Assembly (NCBI GenBank): GCA_002342035.1
Contig: DDPE01000075.1
Coordinates: 21,118-85,117 of the forward strand
Direction: 5' to 3'
DNA: 64,000 bases
Origin: Asticcacaulis sp. UBA2476
Lineage (GTDB): Bacteria > Pseudomonadota > Alphaproteobacteria > Caulobacterales > Caulobacteraceae
The translations under genes and the position numbers were made by a program. Within the stretch, counting starts at the first letter, position 1, and every line of letters begins with the position of its first letter. Shown one piece after another: positions 17,656 to 26,151 of the stretch. The notes beneath the pieces were generated by a model. The model did no database searches. It was not told where the DNA came from and was given only the letters and a program-made list of their open reading frames with translations.

Positions 17656-18405
17656 ATGAAATTTACGATTGGAAACACGCTCAACGAAGGCTTTGGCCTG
17701 TTGTCGCGCCACTTTAGCACGATCTTTATGGTCGGGCTGGTCACCTATGCCTTGCCGCTGGTGGCCGGGCTGGTCATTCTCGTTATGACCACCGGCTTTA
17801 ATCTGGCGGGCAATCCCGATCCATCGACAATGGATAGCTCATGGTGGAGCGGCTTTGGCATTTATATGGTGATCGCCGTAGTCGCCAGTCTGGTCACCTT
17901 GTCGATGATCACGGAGATTGTCGTCAGGGACCGCTTTGAGTTCGGGGCGGCGTTTGGACGGGCGCTTAAAAACATCATCCCGCTGATTATCATTACTCTG
18001 CTTTATACGCTGGCCATGATGCTGGGCATGATCCTGCTGATCGTGCCGGGGTTTATCGTCATGCTGATGTTTTATGTGGTCATGACCGCCTATATCGCCG
18101 AGCCGGGTCTTGGGATTGGTGGCGCGTTTAAGCGCAGCCGTGAGCTGACCAAGGGCCACCGTTGGGGCATTTTGGCGATCCTGCTGATCGTTGGTATCTC
18201 GATCGGGATCTTAAGCGCCATTATCACTGTGCCTTTGGGCATGGTATCGGAAAGCTCAAACAGCCCCGTAGTCGTCGCCATATCAGGCCTCGTGAGCGCG
18301 TTCACGTCGATCATCAGTCTGGTGTTTGCGATTGCCGTTTACACCAGCCTGCGCCGCGCTAAGGAAACCCATACGCCGGATGCGGTCGCCAATGTCTTTT
18401 CGTAA
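17656..18405 (+). CDS. Integral membrane protein, tandem paralogue 2
   Basis: A 249-residue membrane protein clearly homologous along its length to its upstream neighbour: MKFTIGNTLNEGFGLLSRH at the start, LLIVPGFIVMLMFYVVMTA in the middle, then RSRELTKGHRWGILAILL, and a similar C-terminus (LRRAKETHTPDAVANVFS against LRDLKEGHRPETVAEVFA). A GGGAG ribosome site precedes the ATG. Six membrane segments are expected. The shared RSR(D/E)LT(R/K)GHRW loop is the most conserved segment and probably the functional one. A strong terminator follows at 18431. I cannot assign a biochemical role. Confidence 0.78.
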   Translation: MKFTIGNTLNEGFGLLSRHFSTIFMVGLVTYALPLVAGLVILVMTTGFNLAGNPDPSTMDSSWWSGFGIYMVIAVVASLVTLSMITEIVVRDRFEFGAAFGRALKNIIPLIIITLLYTLAMMLGMILLIVPGFIVMLMFYVVMTAYIAEPGLGIGGAFKRSRELTKGHRWGILAILLIVGISIGILSAIITVPLGMVSESSNSPVVVAISGLVSAFTSIISLVFAIAVYTSLRRAKETHTPDAVANVFS

Positions 18406-18430
18406 TTAAGCATTACTCTTGATAATAAAA

Positions 18431-18457
18431 AGCCTCCGCAATCGCGGAGGCTTTTTT
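18431..18457. terminator. Strong hairpin terminator after the paralogue pair
   Basis: A perfect 9 bp stem AGCCTCCGC/GCGGAGGCT (18431-18439, 18444-18452) with an AATC loop is flanked by A residues on the left and six T residues on the right, so it can act on both strands. It separates the plus-strand pair from the minus-strand MoxR operon. Confidence 0.92.
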
Positions 18458-18471
18458 GTAGGAGCGTTTTC

Positions 18472-18495
18472 CCATCAAATGGACTCATTTGATGG
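18472..18495. repeat. 10 bp perfect inverted repeat downstream of the RDD gene
   Basis: CCATCAAATG (18472-18481) and CATTTGATGG (18486-18495) form a perfect stem with a four-base loop. It lies 26 bp after the end of the MoxR operon on the minus strand. Without a T tract it may be a weak or factor-assisted terminator, or an mRNA 3'-end stabiliser. Confidence 0.6.
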
Positions 18496-18520
18496 ATCAG
18501 GAAGAGCGACCAGCTAAAAA

Positions 18521-19456
18521 CTAGCGCACGTCGTCGTGCTTATCCTTGCGGCGTTTGCCGAGCAGCATCCGGCTTTCCAGATGGGCGCGTAAGGCCGCAT
18601 AAAAGGCGCGCAGGAAGGCTTCATCGGTCGGGACATCATTGGTATTTTTAGGATCGTCCCAGCCGATGCGGGTCTTGATACGGGTCGCCACCGCCGCCAT
18701 GGTCGCGGGCCTGCGTTCACGTAAGACTTCCTCCAGCACACCTAGTTCTTTTTCGCCGTAAGCCTCGATCTGGGCACGGGTAAAAATAATGCCGCTGCGT
18801 CGGTCAGCCTCGGTATCGGCCAGATCAATGCCCAGACTTTGGCGCGGCATGTGAACCACGCGAGTGCCGCCCAGAAAATCGCCCAGGCGGGCCTGATCGC
18901 GGTTAAACAGAGGCAGCAGGGCCAGAACCAGCGTCCATAAAAACGCCGACAGTGCCACCCAGCCGCCGCCTTGCATGGTCATGCCCATCAGGGTCAGCGG
19001 CAGATAAAACTCGACTTCACGCAGCATGTTGCGGGTGATGACCATGACCGGCGTCAGGTGCCCGCCGTCATGGGCGATGACCCTGATTTTCAGCACCCGC
19101 TTACCCGGTGTCGCGGCGCGCGGTCCCATCTCGAACGCCATGAAATAGCCGGTGCGCACAAAGAACATGGCCATGAAAAACAGGATCATCAGAATGTCGC
19201 CCAACCCCTTGGCGCGCTTCCAATCGACCTGCTCAAACGGCAGAATAAAAAACAGCAGGATCAGCGCCACCGGGGCGGCAATAATGATCAGGTAATCAAG
19301 GATAAACGCCCCTAACCGCTCGGCAAAGGTGGCGGTAATGAACGGCAGGCGCACGCCTTCGGGGGTGGTGATATAGGTGACGCGGCGCTGATACTTGCCC
19401 TGAGCATCAAAGCTTAGGGTGTCATCCAATATGGGGGCGGGGTTAGGGGCGGCCAT
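18521..19456 (-). CDS. RDD family membrane protein, last gene of MoxR operon
   Basis: The 311-residue protein carries an RDD domain at about residues 25-170: an ERLGAFILDYLIIIAAPVAL segment with the hallmark R and D, a second membrane segment, and a GPRAATPGKRVLKIRV segment typical of the family. The C-terminal 130 residues are charged and soluble. It overlaps the start of the upstream SpoIIM-like gene's stop by 14 bp, implying coupled translation. RDD proteins are suspected transporters or membrane-assembly factors, but the role within MoxR clusters is unknown. Confidence 0.85.
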   Translation of the reverse strand: MAAPNPAPILDDTLSFDAQGKYQRRVTYITTPEGVRLPFITATFAERLGAFILDYLIIIAAPVALILLFFILPFEQVDWKRAKGLGDILMILFFMAMFFVRTGYFMAFEMGPRAATPGKRVLKIRVIAHDGGHLTPVMVITRNMLREVEFYLPLTLMGMTMQGGGWVALSAFLWTLVLALLPLFNRDQARLGDFLGGTRVVHMPRQSLGIDLADTEADRRSGIIFTRAQIEAYGEKELGVLEEVLRERRPATMAAVATRIKTRIGWDDPKNTNDVPTDEAFLRAFYAALRAHLESRMLLGKRRKDKHDDVR

Positions 19457-20483
19457 GATCAGCCTCTTCGAATTTAAGCGTCAAACGCCGTCCGACCTGC
19501 GTGAAATAGACGATCCACGTCACCAGCATCACCGCCCCTATGCCAAAGCGCGCTGACGTATCCGTAATAAGCTGCCGCCCGAAGCCTTCGAGCAGTCCGG
19601 CTAGCAGCAGCATGATCGCAACCCCTAGCATCACCGACCCCGTCAGCTTACCGGCGTCAACCAGCGCGGCCTTGCGCGTCAGATTGCCGGGGAACATGAT
19701 CCGCCGCGCCATGTGGAAACCGGCGGCACCGGCAAGGACTATAGCCAGTAATTCGGTCGTCCCGTGAATACTCAGCCAACCGGCGAAATCGACCAGCAGC
19801 CCTTGGCGCGCAAACAGCCACAGCATGGCCCCCAGCAACATGCCGTTATGCAGGATCAAAAGGGCCGTCGGTATGCCCGCAATCACCCCAAGCGCAAAGG
19901 CAAAAATCGACACCTGGGTGTTATGCGACATCAGAAATACCGAAAAGACCGCCAGCCCGTCGGTACTGCCTTCGAGTGTTTTTTTCAGGTCGGCGGCTGA
20001 GGCCGACAGATTGCGTCCGCCTGACATGTCTTCGCCGACCAGCGCCGAATACCAGCTCTGATCGCCCGCACACAACAGCCAGCCCGCCACAATCCCGATC
20101 ACCAGACAGGCCAGAGACAGTAAGAATTCCGGCCCGATGCGGCGCACACTTTCGGGCCACTGCCGCCCGAAATAGCCGGTCAGAATGTCCTTGAAACGAG
20201 CGTGTGGGCCATAGATGCCCATATAGGCGCGCGCACACAGCCCCTGAAGATAGCCGATCAGATTGCGGTCGAGCGAGATCGAGCGCGCCATCGACAGTGA
20301 TGACACCGCTGAGCGATAAAGCACCGGCAGGTTCAGCAGTTCATCGGTCGAAAAGCTGTTCAGCTTACCCTGATCGAGGCGATCCAAAGCGCGGCTTAAG
20401 GTGCGCCAGTCCTTTTCGCGGGTATCACGAAACTTCTGGCTCTTGAGTTGCAGGGCGGGTTTTGCGGGCTCTTCATCGCTCAT
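19443..20483 (-). CDS. SpoIIM-like (stage II sporulation protein M) membrane protein
   Basis: The 346-residue protein has a helical N-terminal cytosolic region (about 1-110) and then several membrane segments with the SpoIIM-family pattern SIFAFALGVIAGIPTALLIL and a SIHGTTELLAIVLAGAAGF segment. An AGGAGG site precedes the ATG, 9 bp after the DUF58 stop. The organism type does not sporulate; SpoIIM-like proteins in Gram-negatives occur in MoxR/DUF58 operons as here. Location: inner membrane. Role inferred only from context. Confidence 0.85.
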   Translation of the reverse strand: MSDEEPAKPALQLKSQKFRDTREKDWRTLSRALDRLDQGKLNSFSTDELLNLPVLYRSAVSSLSMARSISLDRNLIGYLQGLCARAYMGIYGPHARFKDILTGYFGRQWPESVRRIGPEFLLSLACLVIGIVAGWLLCAGDQSWYSALVGEDMSGGRNLSASAADLKKTLEGSTDGLAVFSVFLMSHNTQVSIFAFALGVIAGIPTALLILHNGMLLGAMLWLFARQGLLVDFAGWLSIHGTTELLAIVLAGAAGFHMARRIMFPGNLTRKAALVDAGKLTGSVMLGVAIMLLLAGLLEGFGRQLITDTSARFGIGAVMLVTWIVYFTQVGRRLTLKFEEADHGRP

Positions 20484-20492
20484 GTGATCCTC

Positions 20493-21800
20493 CTACAACC
20501 GGTCGGCTTGCTTGAGCGCCAGATATTTGGTGACGATGAGCGTGGCCATCTGCTCGGTCGGGGCTTCCAGCACCTCAATCCCCTGCCGGCGCAGCAGGGC
20601 ATGGACGGTTTCACGCTGGGTCAACAGGCGCTGGGCGAAAATGGCGCGGCTGACATCTTCGGGCGTGAGTGGCGGTTTGGCGGCCAGATCTTCGAGCACT
20701 TCGTCGCGGAAGGCCACAAAGATGATGACGTGCTTTTTCGACAGGCGATTGAGCGCCTCCAGCATCAGGTCGGCGCTGATTTCATCGATGAAGTCGGTAA
20801 ACAGCACAATAAGCGAGCGCCGCCCAATGCGCGAATTCAGATCGGCCAGAGCCAGGGTATGATTAGACTCTTCGGCCATGTCCGACAGCGACGATAGCTG
20901 ATGTTTCAGCACCTCATAGCCCTGCATGCCCGATACCTGCGGGGCGATGTGATAGGGCTGTGAGGCGAAGGCAAAGCTTCGGATATTGTCACCGATTTTC
21001 AGCGCGCAATAACCCAGCAACAGTCCGGCATAGAGCGCCCGATCAAGCCGTTTGATGCCAAGCAGCGGCTCTCCCATCAGCCGCCCGGTATCAAAGGCCA
21101 GCACGATGTGATGATTGCGTTCGGCCTGAAATTCCCGCGACAGCAGTTTGAGGTGACGAGCCGATGAGCGCCAGTCGATCCGGCGCGGGTCCTGACTGGC
21201 ATCATATTCACGCAGGGCGTGAAATTCCGAGCCGTTGTGCAACTGGTTCTGCACGCGCACGCCGTAAATGCTGTCGTAGGAAAACAGCTCAGACGCGTCG
21301 TGTTGCACGCCTTCGATATCGGGGGTGACGACGATCTGGCGATCCAGCGTCAGGCGCTTTTGTATCCAGATGAGCCCCAGAACGCCACGATAGCGGACAT
21401 GGATATCCTCCAGAACCGCCACGCCGCGGGCATGTGCCTTGAGCGTCAGTTCGGCGTGGAAGGCCCCCTCATTATCGGTGATGGCTTGCGCGGTATCGCT
21501 GACGATCAGCAGGTGATTGGCCCCAAACCGCACCTCAAGCGCGCCCGGTCTGCGGCCTGTGAAGCTTAAGGTGTATGGCCAGACATAGTCGCGGCCCACG
21601 CCAATGGTGCGCGGGTTTTTCAGGTCGAGCTTAAGCGTGCGCGACAGGGGCGCAAACAGGCCGTCAAACAGCGAAAGCCCCAAAACCCCCAGCATGACCA
21701 GCGGCGCCCAGACCCAGCCTTGCGGCCACGCCAAGGCCAGCACGATGCTTAAGGCGACGCACAGGACAAGGATCGTAATGAGGCGGGCGGTGGGGTACAT
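20493..21800 (-). CDS. DUF58 domain-containing protein
   Basis: The 435-residue protein begins with two hydrophobic segments (about residues 7-50), then a beta-rich region and a DUF58 core: GSEFHALREYDASQDPRRID followed by WRSSARHLKLLSREFQAER. The C-terminal part resembles a von Willebrand A fold (HHIVLAFDTGRLMGE and SLIVLFTDFID), with a degenerate metal site: DTGR replaces DxSxS. Such proteins always travel with MoxR ATPases and may be the target of their chaperone activity. It follows moxR by 2 bp. Confidence 0.9.
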   Translation of the reverse strand: MYPTARLITILVLCVALSIVLALAWPQGWVWAPLVMLGVLGLSLFDGLFAPLSRTLKLDLKNPRTIGVGRDYVWPYTLSFTGRRPGALEVRFGANHLLIVSDTAQAITDNEGAFHAELTLKAHARGVAVLEDIHVRYRGVLGLIWIQKRLTLDRQIVVTPDIEGVQHDASELFSYDSIYGVRVQNQLHNGSEFHALREYDASQDPRRIDWRSSARHLKLLSREFQAERNHHIVLAFDTGRLMGEPLLGIKRLDRALYAGLLLGYCALKIGDNIRSFAFASQPYHIAPQVSGMQGYEVLKHQLSSLSDMAEESNHTLALADLNSRIGRRSLIVLFTDFIDEISADLMLEALNRLSKKHVIIFVAFRDEVLEDLAAKPPLTPEDVSRAIFAQRLLTQRETVHALLRRQGIEVLEAPTEQMATLIVTKYLALKQADRL

Positions 21801-21802
21801 GA

Positions 21803-22753
21803 CTATCTGGGTATCTCAACGCGTTCCAGCAGGCTTTGCAGTACGCTGTCGACATTGGCGCCTTCGATCTCCGCCGACGCCGACAGGAGAACACGGTGGC
21901 GCATACAGGGGGCATAGAGCGCCTTGATATCATCGGGCAGCACATAGTCACGGCCATCCAGTGTGGCGCGCGCCCGTGCGGCCCGTGCCAGCAGGGCGCC
22001 CGAACGTGGTGATGCGCCGACGCTCAGTTGCGCCACTTCGCGGGTGGCCCGGATCAGATTGACGATGTAGTTGAGATTAGCGTCATTGAGCTTGACCTGC
22101 GCCACCACATCAATGGCCTGAGCCAGGGTTGCGGCATCGATGACACGGGTAATATTCAGTGTTGTGTCGGTCGCCGCCGCATTGCCCGACAGGCTGACGA
22201 TGCGGCGCTCTTCTTCGATGCTGGGGTAGCTTAGGATGTGCTTGAACAAAAACCGGTCAAGCTGCGCTTCGGGCAGGGGATAGGTGCCCTGCTGCTCGAT
22301 CGGGTTCTGGGTCGCAATGACCGTAAATCGGGCGCCCAGATCATGGCGGGTGCCATCCAGCGTCACAAACCGTTCCTGCATGGCTTCAAGCAGGGCGGCC
22401 TGAGTCTTGGGCGGGGTGCGGTTGATTTCGTCGGCCAGCAACAGATCGCAGAAAATCGGCCCTTTGCTGAGCGAAAAGCTGGAGGTCTGAAAGTTGAACA
22501 GGTTCGACCCCAGAATATCGCCGGGCAGCATGTCCGGGGTGAACTGGATGCGGCCAAAGCGCAGATCAAGCGACTGACAAAAGGCCCGCGCCAACAGGGT
22601 CTTAGCGGTGCCGGGAGGCCCTTCGAGCAGGATGTGTCCGCCGGAAAACAGCGCCACCAGCATAAGCTCGACCGTATCGGCCTGACCCACCACCGCCTTG
22701 GCGATTTCGGCCCTGAGCTGGTCGGCTAAGGATTTAATGTCGGATATTTGCAC
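21803..22753 (-). CDS. MoxR-type AAA+ ATPase
   Basis: About 316 residues. I choose the GTG at 22753: it lies 4 bp after the DUF4350 stop and has GGAG upstream; an ATG at 22813 would sit well inside the preceding gene. Walker A is GPPGTAKT (about residues 45-52), Walker B LLADEINR, and sensor-type and arginine-finger regions follow (ATQNPIEQQGTYPLPEAQLD, RFLFKH). The C-terminal lid contains SVGASPRSGALLARAARA. MoxR ATPases are thought to insert cofactors or assemble complexes that include vWA-type partners; here the partner is probably DUF58. Cytosolic. Confidence 0.93.
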   Translation of the reverse strand: MQISDIKSLADQLRAEIAKAVVGQADTVELMLVALFSGGHILLEGPPGTAKTLLARAFCQSLDLRFGRIQFTPDMLPGDILGSNLFNFQTSSFSLSKGPIFCDLLLADEINRTPPKTQAALLEAMQERFVTLDGTRHDLGARFTVIATQNPIEQQGTYPLPEAQLDRFLFKHILSYPSIEEERRIVSLSGNAAATDTTLNITRVIDAATLAQAIDVVAQVKLNDANLNYIVNLIRATREVAQLSVGASPRSGALLARAARARATLDGRDYVLPDDIKALYAPCMRHRVLLSASAEIEGANVDSVLQSLLERVEIPR

Positions 22754-22757
22754 GGTG

Positions 22758-24305
22758 TCAGCTCTCCGTTTTGGATGGGATGGTGCGGGATTTAGGGTCG
22801 CCCGTCTCAACACGCCATTGATGCAGGCGCTGACACAGGCTGATGAGATTTGCAGGCGTGGTCACTTTGGCGGAGTCGCGCACGATGGCGCTATAGGTTT
22901 CGGTGGTTCCCGTTCGCGCACTCAACTGATCGGCCAGTTCATCGGACGACAGGGTGGCATGGCCCATATAGCCGCGCGATTTAAGGGCCGCATCGCGCAT
23001 CATCTGGGCATAGAGCGGGGCCAGTTTCGGCTCGCGCCCAGCCTTACTCAGCAGGCGCGCGGCATTGTCCGCCAGTATGCTGACCCCGCGCCCCAGCGGT
23101 GCGGCCTTGGTCATATCATGGGCCGGACCAAAGCGGGCAAAGGCCGCCCACATCAGGCCCAGGCCCAGCACCATAAAGGCCAAAGGCACGGCGATAAACG
23201 GCGGGGTGGCGATGTAGTGCAGCAGGCTTTTGTCGACCGAGTGGCCGTTGAAGGTGAGGTTAAAAACGACCGATGGCGGGGTGGACGACTTACCGCGCAC
23301 AGCATCAATCAGGGTAAGCGCCGTAACGACTTTTTGCGGGTCACTCAAGATCTGGTTGTTGAGCAGGTCGGGGTCGGTCAGCAGATAGACCGGCTGTGTG
23401 TATGGCTTTTCACCGGGCAAGGCATTAACGCGCGCCAGCACGATTTCACCCTTTGGCCCCAGCAGGATCGGGGTGAGTTTAGGCGTCGCCACGACCGATT
23501 GCAGGCCCTTGATCTTACCGGCCTTAAGCGGGGCTGCGAACAGGGTCTGGCCCGTTGTCGGTTGCAGGGTGATGTCGCGCGTCAGTTTGGTGGGTGACCG
23601 TAAGAAGGCGAGTCCGGCGGGTGTGAACTGAAATCCGTTACGCTTTTGATTTTTATCGTCAGTTATGGCGATCTCTTTAGCGGAAACCTTCTGATACAAA
23701 AGCCGCGACAAGTTGATTAAGTTCGAATAGGGCTGAGGCCCTTCATTCTGTGACCAGCGCGGACGGGTACGATGGGGCGCGGCAACCCATTTGGGCATAA
23801 CAATCAGAACCGCATCGCCTTGCGAGCGGTATAATATGTGTTCTGATTTTTTATCATTAGGAAACTTTGAGGCCCGAAGCTGATCATCCGGGCCGGACCT
23901 CGATGGTTTGCGCTCATATGCAGGGGTGGTCTCAGCAGGGGCAGATGTATTATCTATAACTTCATCGGCAGCTTCATCTACTGGAGTTACGTCGTCGTTT
24001 GCAGGCCATGAGACAAGCACATCGCTAACCATCTCAAGCGTGATAATCTCAAGATCATAGCGCTGTTGCGGGCCGGTTTCGCGCCGGTTGATATCGCTGC
24101 GGTAACCGCGCGCATCAAGCAGTTTATAGAGACCTTTAAAGCCGTGCGGTGAGATCGCGCCGGCATCGGCTGATTGCGGGCTGTCCGGATCGAAGGACGG
24201 CGAAATCAGGATCAGGGCCGCCGTCGCAAACAGGCCGACACACAACAACCCGACGACCATCGGCAGCATACGATTAAGCGGGGGCAGGCGGAAGTTAAGT
24301 TTCAT
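22758..24305 (-). CDS. DUF4350 domain-containing membrane protein
   Basis: The 515-residue protein has an N-terminal membrane segment (about residues 13-35), a DUF4350-like domain (SPHGFKGLYKLLDARGY, about 50-130), and a second membrane segment near residue 365 (FIAVPLAFMVLGLGLMWAA). A polar insert of about 65 residues rich in Glu, Asp, Ser, Pro and Arg (about 115-180) has no obvious homologue in shorter family members. The C-terminal part is soluble and helical. Its start overlaps the upstream DUF4129 stop as TGATG. Topology suggests a large periplasmic domain between the two membrane segments. Confidence 0.82.
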   Translation of the reverse strand: MKLNFRLPPLNRMLPMVVGLLCVGLFATAALILISPSFDPDSPQSADAGAISPHGFKGLYKLLDARGYRSDINRRETGPQQRYDLEIITLEMVSDVLVSWPANDDVTPVDEAADEVIDNTSAPAETTPAYERKPSRSGPDDQLRASKFPNDKKSEHILYRSQGDAVLIVMPKWVAAPHRTRPRWSQNEGPQPYSNLINLSRLLYQKVSAKEIAITDDKNQKRNGFQFTPAGLAFLRSPTKLTRDITLQPTTGQTLFAAPLKAGKIKGLQSVVATPKLTPILLGPKGEIVLARVNALPGEKPYTQPVYLLTDPDLLNNQILSDPQKVVTALTLIDAVRGKSSTPPSVVFNLTFNGHSVDKSLLHYIATPPFIAVPLAFMVLGLGLMWAAFARFGPAHDMTKAAPLGRGVSILADNAARLLSKAGREPKLAPLYAQMMRDAALKSRGYMGHATLSSDELADQLSARTGTTETYSAIVRDSAKVTTPANLISLCQRLHQWRVETGDPKSRTIPSKTES

Positions 24306-25036
24306 CAGCCGATCCCTTCGATGGCGACGAAATCGACATAGGCCTGACGGCAGGCGTCAAAGCCTTCGCGCCCGACCCGGATACCCGCGAAAAAGCTCAT
24401 TTCAACCCAGCGCGTAATTTCCCCGAACGCGGGCCGCGCGTCAGATGGCAACAGCGGGTGGCTTAGGATATCGCGCGACGAATAATGGGTGCGCACCAGA
24501 TCGGGCCGGTAGGCGTTCAGATCAGCCACCGACCTCAGCAACAGCAAATGCACCGCTTCATCATAGTCGCCCTTGGCGGCCAGTGCGTCGATATCGTGCA
24601 GCAGGGCGGCGGCGGCGTCCTTGGTGGGCCGCCACATCGTCTCAGGCTTCATCACATCGCGCGGCAGGAAACGCTCAATCTGCTGGCGGATCAGCATCCG
24701 CACAAATGGCGACAGCACCAGAACCGCCAGCGCAAACACCAAAAGATAAATCAGCCAGGGCAGAATGGGCCCAAGGGGCGCCATGATCTTGCCAATGGCG
24801 GTAATGACATCGCCGAGCCAGTGCAACACGTCTTTGAGCCATTGCGGCATCTCGGTCTTGGGCGGGTTAACCTGAGCGAAGTGGGTCTGGATATAGCCGC
24901 TACCATTGACGTCATCAATCAGGCTGCGGGCCTGATCCTGAGTTACAGATTCCGGGGTCACAGACACGTCCACAGACGCGGCCGCCGATGCGGAAACGCT
25001 CGCGTCTGTCTGATTGTCGGAAAGCCTAAGCCCCAT
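24305..25036 (-). CDS. DUF4129 domain-containing protein, first gene of MoxR operon
   Basis: About 243 residues from the ATG at 25036, which has GGGGAGAGG just upstream. An Ser/Ala-rich N-terminus with several Val-Ser repeats precedes a soluble stretch (QARSLIDDVNGSGYIQTHF), a membrane segment (LPWLIYLLVFALAVLVL, about 95-112) and a C-terminal DUF4129 domain, where LLLLRSVADLNAYRPDLVR and a THYSSRDILSH segment are the best markers. DUF4129 proteins occur near transglutaminase or MoxR genes; no transglutaminase is seen here. A promoter for the six-gene operon should lie between 25037 and 25108, next to the end of the LysR gene. Confidence 0.82.
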   Translation of the reverse strand: MGLRLSDNQTDASVSASAAASVDVSVTPESVTQDQARSLIDDVNGSGYIQTHFAQVNPPKTEMPQWLKDVLHWLGDVITAIGKIMAPLGPILPWLIYLLVFALAVLVLSPFVRMLIRQQIERFLPRDVMKPETMWRPTKDAAAALLHDIDALAAKGDYDEAVHLLLLRSVADLNAYRPDLVRTHYSSRDILSHPLLPSDARPAFGEITRWVEMSFFAGIRVGREGFDACRQAYVDFVAIEGIG

Positions 25037-25108
25037 AACCTCTCCCCACCCCACGACCATAGGCTGAGGACATATTTGGGTCAATCGGCAATTGGACGCA
25101 GGCGGCCT

Positions 25109-25987
25109 TTAGCGGTAATTTGTTCCTGAAAAATAGTCCTCAGCTTGCTGCATAAAGTCATCCGCGATAGCACGCGTTGCTTGAGGTAATTCATGGCGCG
25201 GCCGGAACAGTCCGATCTGACGCGTGGGCGTAAACCCTTCCAGATTTACGAAAGCGGCGCTCCCATTTTGATAGCTTTGGGGCATGACGGTGGCACCGAC
25301 ACCGGCGGAGACTATATCCAGCGCGCGCTCATCATGGCGGGTGCGGTAGACCAGCGGTGGGCGGACGTTGCGGTCAGTGAAATAGCGGCTGGTCTCGGAC
25401 AGGACTTCGCACAGAGATCGCACGATCATCGGCTGATCGGCCATGTCTTCGCCGCGTACCGTGCCCGCGCCGGCCAAAGGGTGATCCGGCGGCAGCACCA
25501 GGCTGTAGCCCTCAGTGTAAAGCGGCAAACTACGGTCATCCTCAACCCTGCGGATCGACAGCGCAAAGTCGATGCCGCGCTCATCCATGCGGTTGAGCAG
25601 TTCCTGCTCGGTGCCATCCGATAGCTCAAATTGCGTCTCCGGATGTATCGCGCGAACGCTTTTGATCAGGCCCGCGATACGCTGTGACGGCAGGGTATGC
25701 AGCACGCCCAGCCGCAGTACCGGTGCCGTGACACCTTGCGCCACTTCAGCCAGAGCCAGATTACATTCATGCAGGATGGTCTTGGCGCGGGGCAGGAACC
25801 GCGCCCCGGCGGTGGTCAGAAACACCCGCTTATTGTTGCGCACAAAAAGGGCGGCCCCCACCGTTTCTTCCAGCCGTTTTATCCCGGCCGACAGGGTAGG
25901 CTGGGTCACGGACGAGGCATTGGCGGCCTTGGTGAACGATCCGGTTTCAACCACCGCCAGAAAATAACGCAGCAGATAAGGGTCCAT
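25109..25987 (-). CDS. LysR family transcriptional regulator, divergent to leucine catabolic genes
   Basis: The 292-residue protein has the LysR N-terminal winged helix (LLRYFLAVVETGSFTKAANA, then SVTQPTLSAGIKRLEETVGA, about residues 4-60) and a periplasmic-binding-protein-like effector domain (about 90-290). It is transcribed away from the leucine degradation operon at 26152, the classic arrangement for a LysR activator of its neighbour. A 15 bp palindrome with a T-N11-A core sits in the shared region at 26063-26077. The inducer is likely an acyl-CoA or organic acid of the pathway, but this is inference. Confidence 0.88.
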   Translation of the reverse strand: MDPYLLRYFLAVVETGSFTKAANASSVTQPTLSAGIKRLEETVGAALFVRNNKRVFLTTAGARFLPRAKTILHECNLALAEVAQGVTAPVLRLGVLHTLPSQRIAGLIKSVRAIHPETQFELSDGTEQELLNRMDERGIDFALSIRRVEDDRSLPLYTEGYSLVLPPDHPLAGAGTVRGEDMADQPMIVRSLCEVLSETSRYFTDRNVRPPLVYRTRHDERALDIVSAGVGATVMPQSYQNGSAAFVNLEGFTPTRQIGLFRPRHELPQATRAIADDFMQQAEDYFSGTNYR

Positions 25988-25989
25988 TA

Positions 25990-26046
25990 TACTCCCCTGC
26001 CTTGCCGGGGGAGGTGGCGCGCCGAAGGCGTGGCGGAAGGGGGCAT
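25990..26046. repeat. GC-rich palindromic intergenic repeat upstream of LysR gene
   Basis: A compact set of inverted motifs: CCCCTGCC and a CCGGGGGAGG tract, then GGCGCGCC, CGAAGGCGTGG and GGAAGGGGG. The sequence resembles the REP-like elements common between genes in Caulobacterales genomes, and is related in style, not identity, to the repeats near 31.5, 53.0 and 63.9 kb. It lies directly upstream of the LysR ATG, so it is probably in that gene's 5' leader. Confidence 0.55.
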
Positions 26047-26062
26047 GTTTGTACCGTTATGA

Positions 26063-26077
26063 ATAGAAAATTTCTAT
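26063..26077. promoter_or_regulatory. LysR-type operator candidate, perfect 7+1+7 palindrome
   Basis: ATAGAAA-A-TTTCTAT is a perfect inverted repeat with the T-N11-A spacing of LysR boxes, lying 75 bp before the carboxylase start at 26152 in an AT-rich region. A second small palindrome, AATCGATT, lies at 26093-26100. Position and symmetry support LysR binding; direct evidence is lacking. Confidence 0.55.
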
Positions 26078-26151
26078 CAATTCTATTTTTATAATCGATT
26101 TTATCAATTTCAACAAGGCGACTATCATGTGGGTAAATACAGGGAATCCAC

